Assembly (NCBI GenBank): GCA_004352715.1
Contig: SCFE01000016.1
Location: forward strand, 467,333-531,332
DNA from: Hofstenia miamia
Taxonomy: Eukaryota; Xenacoelomorpha; Acoela
DNA length: 64,000 nt
Direction of reading: 5' to 3'
The notes below the pieces were generated by a model. That model ran no database searches. It was not told the origin of the DNA and worked only from the letters and a program-made list of their open reading frames with translations. Below, in pieces: positions 23,126 to 33,715 of the stretch. Every line of letters starts with the position of its first letter. Positions within the stretch are counted from its first letter, which is position 1. The position numbers and the translations under genes were made by a program.

Positions 23126-24656
23126 TTAATGAACGGCGGGTTTATGAACAAAATTTGTAGGCCCATAATTCAAAAATACAGCTAAATATGAAAAGCAATT
23201 AATTTTTTGTCTTATATCTATATTTCTATATTTTTTATGATGCTTGCATTTTCTTAGCACACCATTCTTGCATAGAAAAAGTAAAAGCTACTTAAAGTAT
23301 TAAATAAAGGGCATAGTTGAGAAGTCTACTTGTTTACTAAACAATGTTTAGTAAGACTCCGATATTCAAGTGGGTTCTAGTTTTTGGCCCAAACATTTCC
23401 ACAAAGCCCAGAGTGTTGACAGAGAATTACTCCAAAAAGCCCAAGTCTATTATGAGTCGAATATTAAGCCTACATGATATATGTAATCAAAAGATCGTCC
23501 GACGAAATATACCCAAAAATTTAATTTATTTTTAACTTATTGAAGTTCTGTCCTTGTCTTTCCTGTATTACCCAATTCAGATGGGTACGCAGCCACACAT
23601 TTATCTGTGAAAATACTGCAGTAGTAGAAATGCACAAAGCTTTTGAATGGTTAAATTAAGGAGCAGTGCAATATTATGTTTATTTGTGACATTTTCATGA
23701 CATTTATGGCAAATTTAAATTTGCGTTAAATTTTACGTTTAAAATTCTAAAGTTATGAAAGTAATTGTAATGACAAATTCATAAAAGTATTTTAAACATG
23801 CTATTTTTAACTATATTTAAAATAAAATCCATATTAGTAACGTAACTATTGAGATTATTAACATGGCATAAATGAAAACTTTTTAGCAAGTTTAAAATTA
23901 AACATAGCGTAATAATTAGATATTTTCAATAAATCGCAAAATGGTAAACTTTCTGACGCTGGATTTCACGCCCTATACAACTTGTTGTCTTGTGTATGCA
24001 ACACATTTATAGTTTTAGACAACAAATCATGTGTTGTGGTGTGTTGTATTATGTACAGCGTTTTTCATGTATATTACTCCATTTGAATAAAAATCTAAAG
24101 CCTTCACTTCATCTAGATTTTCTGTCTACAGGAAAGCAGCCAAATGCTCGTCAGCTTTAATAACGAAACATTATTAAACACTCGTAACTTCCTCACTGTT
24201 TAGAAATACAACTTATTACGTTCGATTTTTGCATAATGTGCAAGTACATGTATATGCCATAAATGGTGACTTATTAGCTAACCACCAGCGGCTAAACCAT
24301 TACGCCCAGTTGCCTGCTGGTAAAGCATTGTTGACTAATAAGTCTGAAGTTTATGATCTAACAGTGTTCTACTACATAGTGATAGAAAGAAATTTTTACA
24401 TATTTAAACAAATTGCAATTGCAAATAAACCAAAAAAAATTCAAAAGAGGTTGAATGATTGCTTGTGGGCCAATCATTAGCATTGATAAAATATATTAAA
24501 ATAGTACCATTATATAAACAATATATTAATTATAAACTAAACATTTGACGAAAACTTTCCAAAATGCACCTTTTTACTTAAATAAACATGTTTGTCATGC
24601 ACCAGAATTTAAGCAATATATTTGCATTCCAAATAAACTAAACAATTAGTGAGTAG
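23126..24656. other. Intergenic stretch
   Basis: AT-rich. Short frames at 23344-23535 and 24229-24480 show no recognisable motif. Confidence 0.45.
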
Positions 24657-24887
24657 TTAATCGACTTTGAAATTATGGGAGTATTGCTTTCTTGTTGTAA
24701 TCTCATCTATAAGGTCATTTCTTAATATAGCCTTAGATTGTTTAACCAATCTAAATTCCTTAGGCATTTCATTGTAAATTTCAGAAGCCTTAACAAGGAC
24801 GGAATTGCTTCCATCACTTTTAGTATTATTACCTGTTTTTAATATTTACACTGTCTCGAATTAAAAGCTAAGCTTTGTAAGCAAATG
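24657..24887 (-). pseudogene. LINE reverse transcriptase, C-terminal tail
   Basis: Minus-strand frame ending at a stop at 24657 reads SVLVKASEIYNEMPKEFRLV, the usual C-terminal block of non-LTR reverse transcriptases (hydrophobic residue, N-x-[ML]-P, then a basic tail). It is cut off at 24888 by the end of an hAT element. It may be the 3' part of the same LINE whose core lies at 25.9-26.1 kb. Confidence 0.65.
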
Positions 24888-25785
24888 CAGGGCTGTACCT
24901 GGGGTTCTGAGGGCTCCCAACAATGGAGGATTTTAATACATATAAAAAGCTAAAAATAGCTTAGATTGTAGGTCCATTAGGCCTTCAACTTTTGCACCAA
25001 AGACTATAAGTGTTGCGGTTCCCAAACACAAATTTAGACGACCTTTTTATTACGTGATTAACTTTTGATTTTAATTGATTATTGCTTTTGATTTGTTTTC
25101 TACTATATCGTTGTATTTTATTTTCGTTAATTTCTATATTTTTTCCTGAATAAAATTTGTTAAAAAATAAAAACGTTACAAAACAAAACATATAATTTTC
25201 ATACAACATTTATACAAAATTTTTATGACGAACTTTTGATTCAGCAAAAATTATAATAAGTTTTTCACAATCCAGATTACTAGCGCATTGACTCTCAATT
25301 GACAATAGTGCCAGGGAGGATAAATGTACATGAGACATATTGGAGCGGGTAAAATTTTTCATTAGTTTCAGCTTACTGAAACTTCATTCAGCACTTGCCA
25401 CTGAAATTGGACAAGTAAGAATCATTCTCAATGCAAAAGACAAATTTGGATATACCTCCTGCAAATTATTCTTGACTATATATCTCAGAAAGTCTATTAA
25501 AGAAATCAATTGCTCTTTCTCTGAATTAAAATTATGAATAAACCTTTCCAGTTCCATTGACATTTCTTTTGCATCAACATCTCCCAACAACTCAGAAAAT
25601 GTACAACATTCGTCTTTAATATTTTCTTCACTATATGCTTCTAATAAGTTTTTCTTTAACAAAAAAGAAAATGCACCACAAATGTTTTCAATCTGGCCAA
25701 ATCTTTCTCTTAATGAGAAAAATGCTGTATCATAGTTTTTGAACCTGTTTTGTAGACTTAAAAGTTTTATCATTTAAGAGTTATA
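24888..25785 (-). mobile_element. hAT transposon fragment (ZMYM1-like transposase)
   Basis: The outer end reads CAGGGCTGTACCTGGGG, a typical hAT terminus, at 24888. The transposase C-terminal dimerisation region runs on the minus strand from 25773: LQNRFKNYDTAFFSL, FIHNFNSEKEQLISLIDFL, EVYPNLSFALRMILTCPISV, then ASAE, a TGA stop, SFSKLKLMKNFTRSNMSH and LSSLALLSIES near 25290. The TGA replaces the Arg codon of the hallmark ERSFSKLK, consistent with CGA to TGA decay. The other terminus is missing, so the element is truncated within LINE sequence. Confidence 0.8.
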
Positions 25786-26001
25786 TACATGTATTTTTGT
25801 ATTTCTGTTTTATGTAAGGACATGTATAGTCAGCATATTGCACAACACGATAATTGTCCNNNNNNNNNNNNNNNNNNNNNTTTGAACCTGTTTTGTAGAC
25901 TTAAAAGTTTTATCATTTAAGAGTTATATACATGTATTTTTGTATTTCTGTTTTATGTAAGGACATGTATAGTCAGCATATTGCACAACACGATAATTGT
26001 C
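25739..26001. repeat. 121-bp duplication flanking a 21-base gap
   Basis: 25739-25859 and 25881-26001 appear identical and are separated by N at 25860-25880. This is the expected appearance of two contig ends that overlap but were not merged. Confidence 0.92.
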
Positions 26002-26190
26002 CGCAGCATTTCTTAAATCGTTTACGAAGAGTGAAAACAGACTGGGATTTAGAATAGACCCTTGAGGGGTTCATTGTTAAGTGTGGAATGGATTACTCCA
26101 GTTTCCAAAGTCTACTTGTGGAAGCTATATGAGGGACATAGTGAACTTCACGATCTCATCAACTAACAGTAAGAAACTCAATATTAGTTA
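25900..26190 (-). pseudogene. LINE reverse transcriptase core fragment
   Basis: The minus strand reads TPQGSILNPSLFSLFVNDLR and then VVQYADYTCP, the conserved PQGS-LxPxLF-xxINDL and YADD-type boxes of non-LTR reverse transcriptases; the second catalytic Asp is Tyr here (YADY). Stops interrupt the upstream part (VDFGNWSNPFHT). It is orientated like the C-terminal piece at 24657-24887, with the hAT fragment between them. Confidence 0.75.
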
Positions 26191-28499
26191 CACTCATTCG
26201 GTCATTTTAATATTGATATGAATAGTGAAAACTTCGCAGCAACACAATACAAGCAATAGGCGTCAAAATATCAAAGGTAGTGTTGCGCAATTCATTGCTT
26301 GTTACTATGTAAAAAATATCGGTAAATGTTGCTTGATCAATAATGTTTATTTAATTGTGAGCAAATCATTTACTTTGCAAGCTTAAAGACCATCGATTTC
26401 AACCATGACATTTCAAAGTCTATAACAATTTGCTTTGAAGTTTATTGTTTTGAAATTTTGCATTTTAGGATTATGCAAAGCAGGCTATTAAAAAGACTTT
26501 GCATGTAGAGATGAAAACTTATAGCATACAAATTATTCTTCTGAATGATTTCTAAAGAAACACATCATTTATAATAAACCTAAAGTAGTAAATTTTTATA
26601 TACATTTTGCATGTACAAACATAAAAATGAATTCAAATGCGAAATTTACCTTTCTTAATAGTTCATAAGTTAAGTAAATAAACACTATTTACAAACAAAA
26701 AGCTTGCTAATTAGATGGTAAACTGGTAGGTGCATTATGAATAGAAACAATAAACAATGTACTTCCTCCCATATTTTAGTCAGTTAATCACCGAACATTT
26801 AGTCTAAGTAGATTTTATAAGTAATTAGATTATCCCCTACTATTGTGCAATATAAAAATTAGTGAGGGCTAACATTTAGCCGATTTCATGCCTTATTTCA
26901 ATGTTCATACCAGCATGTGAACTTGAAAATTATTTTATAATCCCAAGAACAATGTTTTAAAAATTATTATTTTATCAATTTTAAAATCAATTTAGAGGAA
27001 TTCTACACAGAGTGTTAAAAATTCAGTAATTACCAAAAAGTGCACTATGATAAGTAAAATAAATGTATTTTGGACTAATCTAATAGTTCCCTTATTTAGT
27101 GTACTAACTGCACTTATTTTTGCACTTTTTCATTAGTCAAAATGTATATAAAATTGAGGGATTTTGTCATCTCATGTTTTAAACATTTGTCTTTTAAAGT
27201 CATTTATGAAACAGTTGTTTTTTTAATGTAAAACAACTATGTGTAACAACAATTACTTTAAATTTAAATTCAAGGGATTGAAATGGTGTGAAATAAATGA
27301 ATTACAATTGTGAAATTATTTTTCAAGTCATGATTCTTTTGAAAAAATTTCACAGATAAGAAAAGCTAAGTGTATCCTTGTACTAAATTCAAAGAGATTT
27401 GGCAAACAAATCGTCATTAATTTATGCATGCAGAGTTTCCTAAATGATTGATAAAAATTACATCTATAATACACTGGAACAGTGAAGAATCTACGGGGTA
27501 TTTCGAGGGGTAATGCCCTCTCGCTCTCAGGGAAAGATAATTATCCCCTGGAGCAACAGCATTAGGCTAATATACAATGAACCAGGTAAAACTAATATGA
27601 AACTAGAATACATGGTAATAAGTCCTAAACCCCTTTTGGCTTACTGTAGGCACTTAAAACCATGTTTTTCTACAGAAGTTGTCCAGTTCAGCATTTATTT
27701 TGAGTTTCAAATACGGAACAAATAGTTGTTGGAAACAATTCAGTAACTTTGATTTCAGAATTCCCAAAAATTAGTTTTTCAGGCTGTATATATATATTGG
27801 CTTTATTGGTTCTCAAGAACGTCAGTGACTTGCGCCAGATTATTAACGTTCTTACTGAGATAAACAAAACATTCTGCAAAAAGTGTCTCATTATGTAATA
27901 AATATCTGTCTTGCGATCAAAACAAACTTCTCTAGAAGCTTTATTTTTGAAAATTGGTTTTACGGCAAGAACCAGTTGATCAACTAATCATTAGTTTCTT
28001 AACATATCAAACATTTTTCCAGCAAATTTAAAATTAAAGAAATGATTTGGAAATGATCCTAAAAATGAGCATACGACGGGCTGAAATAGCAATGATTTAA
28101 ATGTGCTGTTCAGGATATTTTTTTCACTGTCCATATCTGGTTTCATCTGTGGGAATTGTCATAGCAGTGAAAAGTTGGATGACAAATTTAGCTTATGTGA
28201 ATAGCATGAAAATTGTTCTATCTGCAATACTTTGGTTCATATATTTTCTTTAGTTGTTTATGAAACACAATATACTTGCTTTGATCATTTTATTTGAGAA
28301 GAAATGCGATAAGGTTAAAAAGCTTTAAAATGGTAGTGAACTGTATTTGTTAGCACGTATGAAAAAGGGGCCCGCCAAAATAATATTTTAGAAATTCCAT
28401 TCTCTGCTATGCCTAAAACCCATCATATTGTTCTTGCAAAAAAACAGACATTGTTGCAGCTCTGAGCTGTACTCTTTTGGTGGAAGCAGTATCCTAGAT
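26191..28499. other. Intergenic stretch
   Basis: No gene recognised apart from the MITE copy at 27008. A GC-richer patch at 27497-27555 includes GAGGGGTAATGCC, which also occurs at about 51452; its meaning is unknown. Confidence 0.4.
27008..27150. mobile_element. Partial copy of the 50.7-kb hAT-type MITE
   Basis: Starts CAGAGTGTTAAAAATTCAG and shares, in inverted orientation, long matches with 51274-51160, including TGTATTTTGGACTAA and AGTGTACTAACTGCACTTA-like words. The opposite terminus was not found, so the copy is truncated or diverged. Confidence 0.6.
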
Positions 28500-29080
28500 T
28501 CAACACCGCACTGGAAGCCTAATTGAAAGATAAATTAGTAGCATTCGAATGAAAATACTAGAAAACGCTGGAAGATCATTTACAGTAAATAAGTGAAAGC
28601 ACGGGTTATCAAAATTAAAGCGCGGAAGAAGAGGACCAGACAAAGGGATGAAGGAGTAGAGAAAGGACTTCAATTGAGGACGAGATGAGAAAAAGTGTAA
28701 GTGCTGAGCAGTAGTCAGAGAGTTAATCATAACAATATTGGGGATAAAGAAAAAGATTTATGGAAAAGCAGGCTTTATCAGGGCGTGCTTCGAGAAATAC
28801 AGTAGAAGCATTCAGATTGAGAATTGAATATAGTCAAAAGGATCAATATAATATTTTTCTAACAAATGATATTTGAATAACATTAGGTCAAGAACTTGAA
28901 GGTGAAAGACTAGAGGTAAAAAGTTAAGAAAGTCGTATGAGCGAAAGATGGAGGCATCCACTTCTTAGAAATACGCCTTTGAACACGCTCGGCTGAAAAG
29001 AGAAATGAGCGTTATCTAGACAAACAAGGAGAGATCTACAAAGGATTGTAACTATAACTACATTTACAATCAATTTTTTA
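28500..29080 (-). pseudogene. Degenerate LINE reverse transcriptase, C-terminal region
   Basis: Minus-strand frames with several shifts give RVQRRISKKWMPPSFAHTTF near 28980-28930, then RLNFLPLVFHLQVLDLMLF and YYIDPFDYIQFS near 28920-28810, matching the usual RVQRR...YxxRLxxLxLxxLxxRRxxxDL order. The following FTVNDLPAFSSIF is compatible with the terminal N-x-L-P region. Heavily decayed. Confidence 0.5.
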
Positions 29081-32069
29081 AGCAATTTGAAAGTTTGCCG
29101 TTGGAAGATATAATAATATATATAAATTAATTTTAAATATTGAATATTCAGATCAGAGTGGTAAACATTTTGTCCGACAACGCACAATCCAACTCGACCC
29201 GTCGTATAGAGACCCATGACTCAGAAAAAGGGTTTAAATATTCATATTACTAAGCTTCATTGCATATGAATTTATGCAATTTACATTATAATACTACAGA
29301 ACGTAACTACCTGTATACATAGTAGACCTAATATACATTTTAATACGTAACCGGTGTGTCAGGTTGGGTGGGTTGTCCCGTTTGCTATTGTGCTTCAGAA
29401 GCAAATTTCACATCAAATGCATTCCTAAATTCTTAAAAATGTTATGAAAGCAACATCATCCTCTTCTCGAATTATGTTTTCCCTTTTCTTTTACACTGTA
29501 GCTGAATGCAGACATCGATTTTAGTTATTAAAATTTTCTAAAAAACAGAAAATTATTCTAATGATTGAATGTTAGTCGGACTTAAACAGTCATTGAACCA
29601 TAGTAGCATATTGATTTTATATAAGATAGCGTTTGACAAATACCAAATATATTACTAATTCAATTTAGAGAAAAGTGGAGATAAACTTGTCATTGGATAA
29701 ACATGTTAACTCTATAATTATCTGAAAGCTGTTAATAAATCAACAAAGCGATTGCAGTGGATTTTTGTATAGATAGAATACAGAATTATATACTGATATT
29801 CCCGTATTTCGTTTTCGATGTTCTACCCCAGCCTATGTCGCATTTCGCACACGTAATGAAGGAAAGATGTTAAGTAAAGTATTGCTACCAAAACCATGTT
29901 GATTTTAAAAGATTTTTAGATTTGATTTTTTCAAAATGATAAACTAAATGGATATTGTCTAACCTGTTTCCTACCTTGTTTTGACCGTGACGTGATTTAC
30001 GATGATTCAAACCTGATCTGAAACCAGACCTGATTAATTCTGATAAAACTGATTTAAAAATCTTGACTTGACTTAACACTATTTAAGTTTCTTTTTGCTA
30101 CATGTATTCAATTCTTCAAATTTTCTAAATTACATATTTTGCTAATTTTAGACACTAGATGGTGCTTGCAGAAATTTGTAATTTTGTAATATTTATTCTT
30201 TTGAAAAATTGGACTTCGCTCAATGTAGTATTAATCAAAATTCACATTCTAACCATTGTCTACACTCACCCGCCCTTACTGAATCATTTTTTAGCATTTG
30301 GCATTCACATTTAATAATGGCTAGAACGTAATTGCTAAATCATAAGAACAATTTACTCTTAACATCATTTTAGTTGAATTTGCTGGAATCTTAAGGAAGT
30401 TGTTTCGTGTTAAGTTTAACTTAATTTTTATGAATTTCTTTATGAAAATAAAAACATTCATTTATTCAAGGACAATTAGGAAATATAAAGTCATTTAAAA
30501 ATTGTATAAATTGACTATTAAGTAATGCATAAACGTAAGAACATCTGACTATACTACAAAGACTGTAGAATATGAAAAAACAAGTAAAATTGAAGAAAAC
30601 TTATTTTTTGCAAGCTGCTTAAATCCAAAATTTTTCCATATGGTCGCAATTTTTGCTTTAGACTTTTTGTTTCAACTCTACTAATTCTGTACATATTAGG
30701 AGTGCCATTGCACAAAACGCCAGTTGCAAGTGCATTTGACTTTGTGCAGAACACGTCACAGTGGGTTTATGCGGTCTATCACATAGAAGAAAAAGAGTTA
30801 AGGTTACTTGTTACTACCATAGACTTCTATTTAAACTATATTAGGAGGAAGAATCTCTCCCTATAAAAAATTATTTCCCTAATATTTGCTCTCAATGGTT
30901 TGAAGAAGTGTTTTACTAGAATAATAAGAATATTTATTTCTGAAGCAAAAGTTCTTAAAACAGTTGAAGTCGGGCTACAATGAATGTGGGCAATCTCTCA
31001 AAATGTCTACGCCAACGAAACCCGAATAGTATATTTAGTACACGACCTTGACGTGAAAAAGCTATTACACAACTAATTCGACCTCACAAAGGATTTATAT
31101 GCCTGACTTTACTAGACTGTCTAAGTTAATTATTGCACTGTACTCTATGCAAATACATTATAAACAGGACGCTCATTATATTAGTCAAATAAATTTCTCC
31201 ATTACGAAGACCTCTATTTTTCGTTTCATTTTGGTTTCATAAATGACAAGAACTTATAATATTTTAAATCAATAAATTAGTCAATACTCCATACTATTGT
31301 ACAAGATGACAGCGATTTTTATGCCCTTGGACCTATTGTAAACACAGCCTGGAGATTTGCAGTAGAACCTGCTAAAATGAGACATCAAAGCACCTCAATG
31401 GCAGGCCAGCATTCGATGTAAAAAGTTTTTCTAAGAATTAATTGCAAACATTTAGTAATTTAAAGCATTTCTACAATTATTGAAGCATTTTGTTATAAAT
31501 TATTTGAAATCAGTAAGTTGACGTACACATTTAAGCTACAGATTAGAGAAGTTGACTGTTAAAGATATATTTCTAAGTTTTCTACTTTGAGCTGCAGCAT
31601 TTCTGCAATTTATTTTTTACATAAGGGTAGAATTGTTTCGATGGACCATTAAGGAAAACATTTATGCGATACTTAGTTTAAAACAAATGCAATGGTGGTA
31701 AAGCTTCAGCAGTGAGAGAAATTTTGTATGTTGCCTATATTGATTACTTGGGCGAAATATTGCAACAAATTTCTGGTCCGAGCTGTATTTATTACGTTTT
31801 TATAATTTTATCGGTTGCAAGCAAATAGCTTTCTCAGAAATCTCTCTCACTTTGTTCTGACGTAAGTTGATATAAGATGGCAGAGCAGCTTAGTAATTAA
31901 ATATATAAGGGCTGATATGTTCTCTAAATGATAAAAGGGTGATTGCATCCTGGTAATAAAATAACACTAGTAAGTTATATGGCAAATCGCAGCAAATTAC
32001 CTTTTGCATCTGCTGTCTGGTAAACATGTATCGCCTTTACATACTTATTGCTTACTCAAGTTAATCTAT
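29081..32069. other. Intergenic stretch
   Basis: No recognised gene. A short coding-like frame at 31281-31421 is listed separately; otherwise AT-rich unique-looking sequence. Confidence 0.4.
31281..31421 (+). CDS. Unidentified short coding-like frame
   Basis: Forty-six codons between stops, including DDSDFYALGPIVNTAWRFAV and KMRHQSTSMAGQHSM, with codon and residue use much less AT-driven than the surroundings. A weak acceptor-like CAAG precedes DDSD. I do not recognise the protein. It could be a terminal exon, a transposon relic or chance. Confidence 0.25.
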   Translation, partial: SILHTIVQDDSDFYALGPIVNTAWRFAVEPAKMRHQSTSMAGQHSM

Positions 32070-32071
32070 GC

Positions 32072-32127
<56 letters not shown>

Positions 32128-32134
32128 GTATATA
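32070..32134. repeat. (TA)n microsatellite
   Basis: About 65 bases of TA with a few interruptions, immediately upstream of a LINE fragment. Confidence 0.95.
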
Positions 32135-32229
32135 GTAGAAATCTGTGAAGAAAATTTGAAAAATTCCGACATATCATAGTAGCAACAATATTGCCGCAAA
32201 TAATAGATATATGCGCAGCAGATGTATAC

Positions 32230-33130
32230 ACTGAACGAATGTATTAAACTAATTACCAATTCGCATATAAAGGAAGGGAGAGGGACCACTGACACTATAC
32301 AATATACAATCAAATATATTTATAAAATTTTGAATGCGGATAGAACCTCCATTGCAAGAGCTAAATTCTTTGACTATTTAAGTCCATTTAACACTAGCAC
32401 TCCGAACATTTAATACACCTTTTAATTCCTATTCCGGTCATAAATGACCAGTTCGGAGTTCTAGTGTTAATACTATATTACAAAATAAACTAACTAAAGA
32501 TTTGAAACGGTCATCAAAGTGGATAAAAGAATATATGGATGATGGACAAACAGATAGGATATAGTACATGTAAGTACACCGATCAAACTAAAATTGTTGT
32601 GGGTGTGCCACAAGGAGGTCCACTGAGTGGGAAAATATTTACGGATGAAACAAGATCAATTTCGAATAACATAGATTGCAAAAAATGTGACATTGCCAAA
32701 TATTCAGACGATATGAGATTTATTGGTAATATTCCATATTAATTGATTTTGTACTATATCAAAATACGGTGAGCGTTTTAATTAACGAATCTGAAAAACA
32801 CAACTTACTAATCAATATGGTCAAGACATTTGATCTCGCAGTCACTCACTCAAACCTACAGTATAATCATCTGAATAAAGTTATTAAGCGTAATCTGAAA
32901 ATTGAAAATGATGAAGAAATATAAAAAGTTGAACAATATAAATATTTCGGTGTGTACATTGATAAAAACCTAAGGTGGGATTTTCATGTAAAACGTGCTC
33001 AAAAAAGTTAATTTACAAATAAAATGTACCTCACTTCGGTTGACATATCTAAACCACGATAAGAAATACATTTTTTCAAGGAATATATTTGCCACACTGC
33101 TTTTATGCTACAGAAGCATAGGTTCCTGCA
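32230..33130 (+). pseudogene. Non-LTR reverse transcriptase fragment, second copy type
   Basis: Reads IKEGRGTTDTIQYTIKYI, then AKFFDYLSPFN, where a 75-bp TTAA element interrupts, then TILQNKLTKDL and KWIKEYMDDG. After a frameshift come VVGVPQGGPLSGKIF, AKYSDDMRFIGN (YSDD as the YxDD box) and KYFGVYIDKNLRWDFHVKRA. Order and spacing match a CR1/jockey-like reverse transcriptase core and thumb. Several stops and shifts show it is dead. It is related to the 7.5-12.7 kb LINE but clearly diverged. Confidence 0.8.
32392..32466. mobile_element. 75-bp TTAA-flanked mini-element
   Basis: Inverted ends CACTAGCACTCCGAAC and CACTAGAACTCCGAAC (15 of 16 identical), bounded by TTAA at 32388-32391 and 32467-32470. 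Removing it with one TTAA restores the reverse-transcriptase frame SPF-NTIL. It is very short even for a MITE and has almost no interior. Confidence 0.85.
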
Positions 33131-33715
33131 ATAACACAAAATCAGAGAAAACTATTAAGTAGACCACTAAACTTGCTGGAGAAAATTACGAAAATTAAGA
33201 AAAGTTCGTATACAAATTTATAAATGATACGTTTATAAAAATAATTATTGATAATTGATATTTCTAGTGTTGGGAAATAGTTAATAATAAATTTCCCTTG
33301 ACTGATAATATTTCTTTGCTTTTTCAAAGTGAAATTTTGTTTTTAATACTTAGCTTAATTGTTTTTTGTATTTTAGAAATAATAAAATGTTATTTGACAT
33401 TACAATATGGATACAAAATATTTGCTCTACCCGTTATAATAGAGCATGCCTAAGTCAGGATGCACATTGTTTTACTAACGAAAACATGTCACATTAAGAC
33501 ATAATGGTTGGGCCAAAACAAAAGCATTTTGTATTAACATTCTTATACCATCTATTTTCAAATCTTGGTATTTCCGTTTTCATCTTGAGAGATTTATGCT
33601 TAAATGAATGCAAACGATTAAGAGAACAAGTCTATTGAACTATTTATTACAAATTGGCAACAAACAACGCGATTGCAAAGATGTTAACTCTAAATTCTAC
33701 TCTTAATTCATTGCG

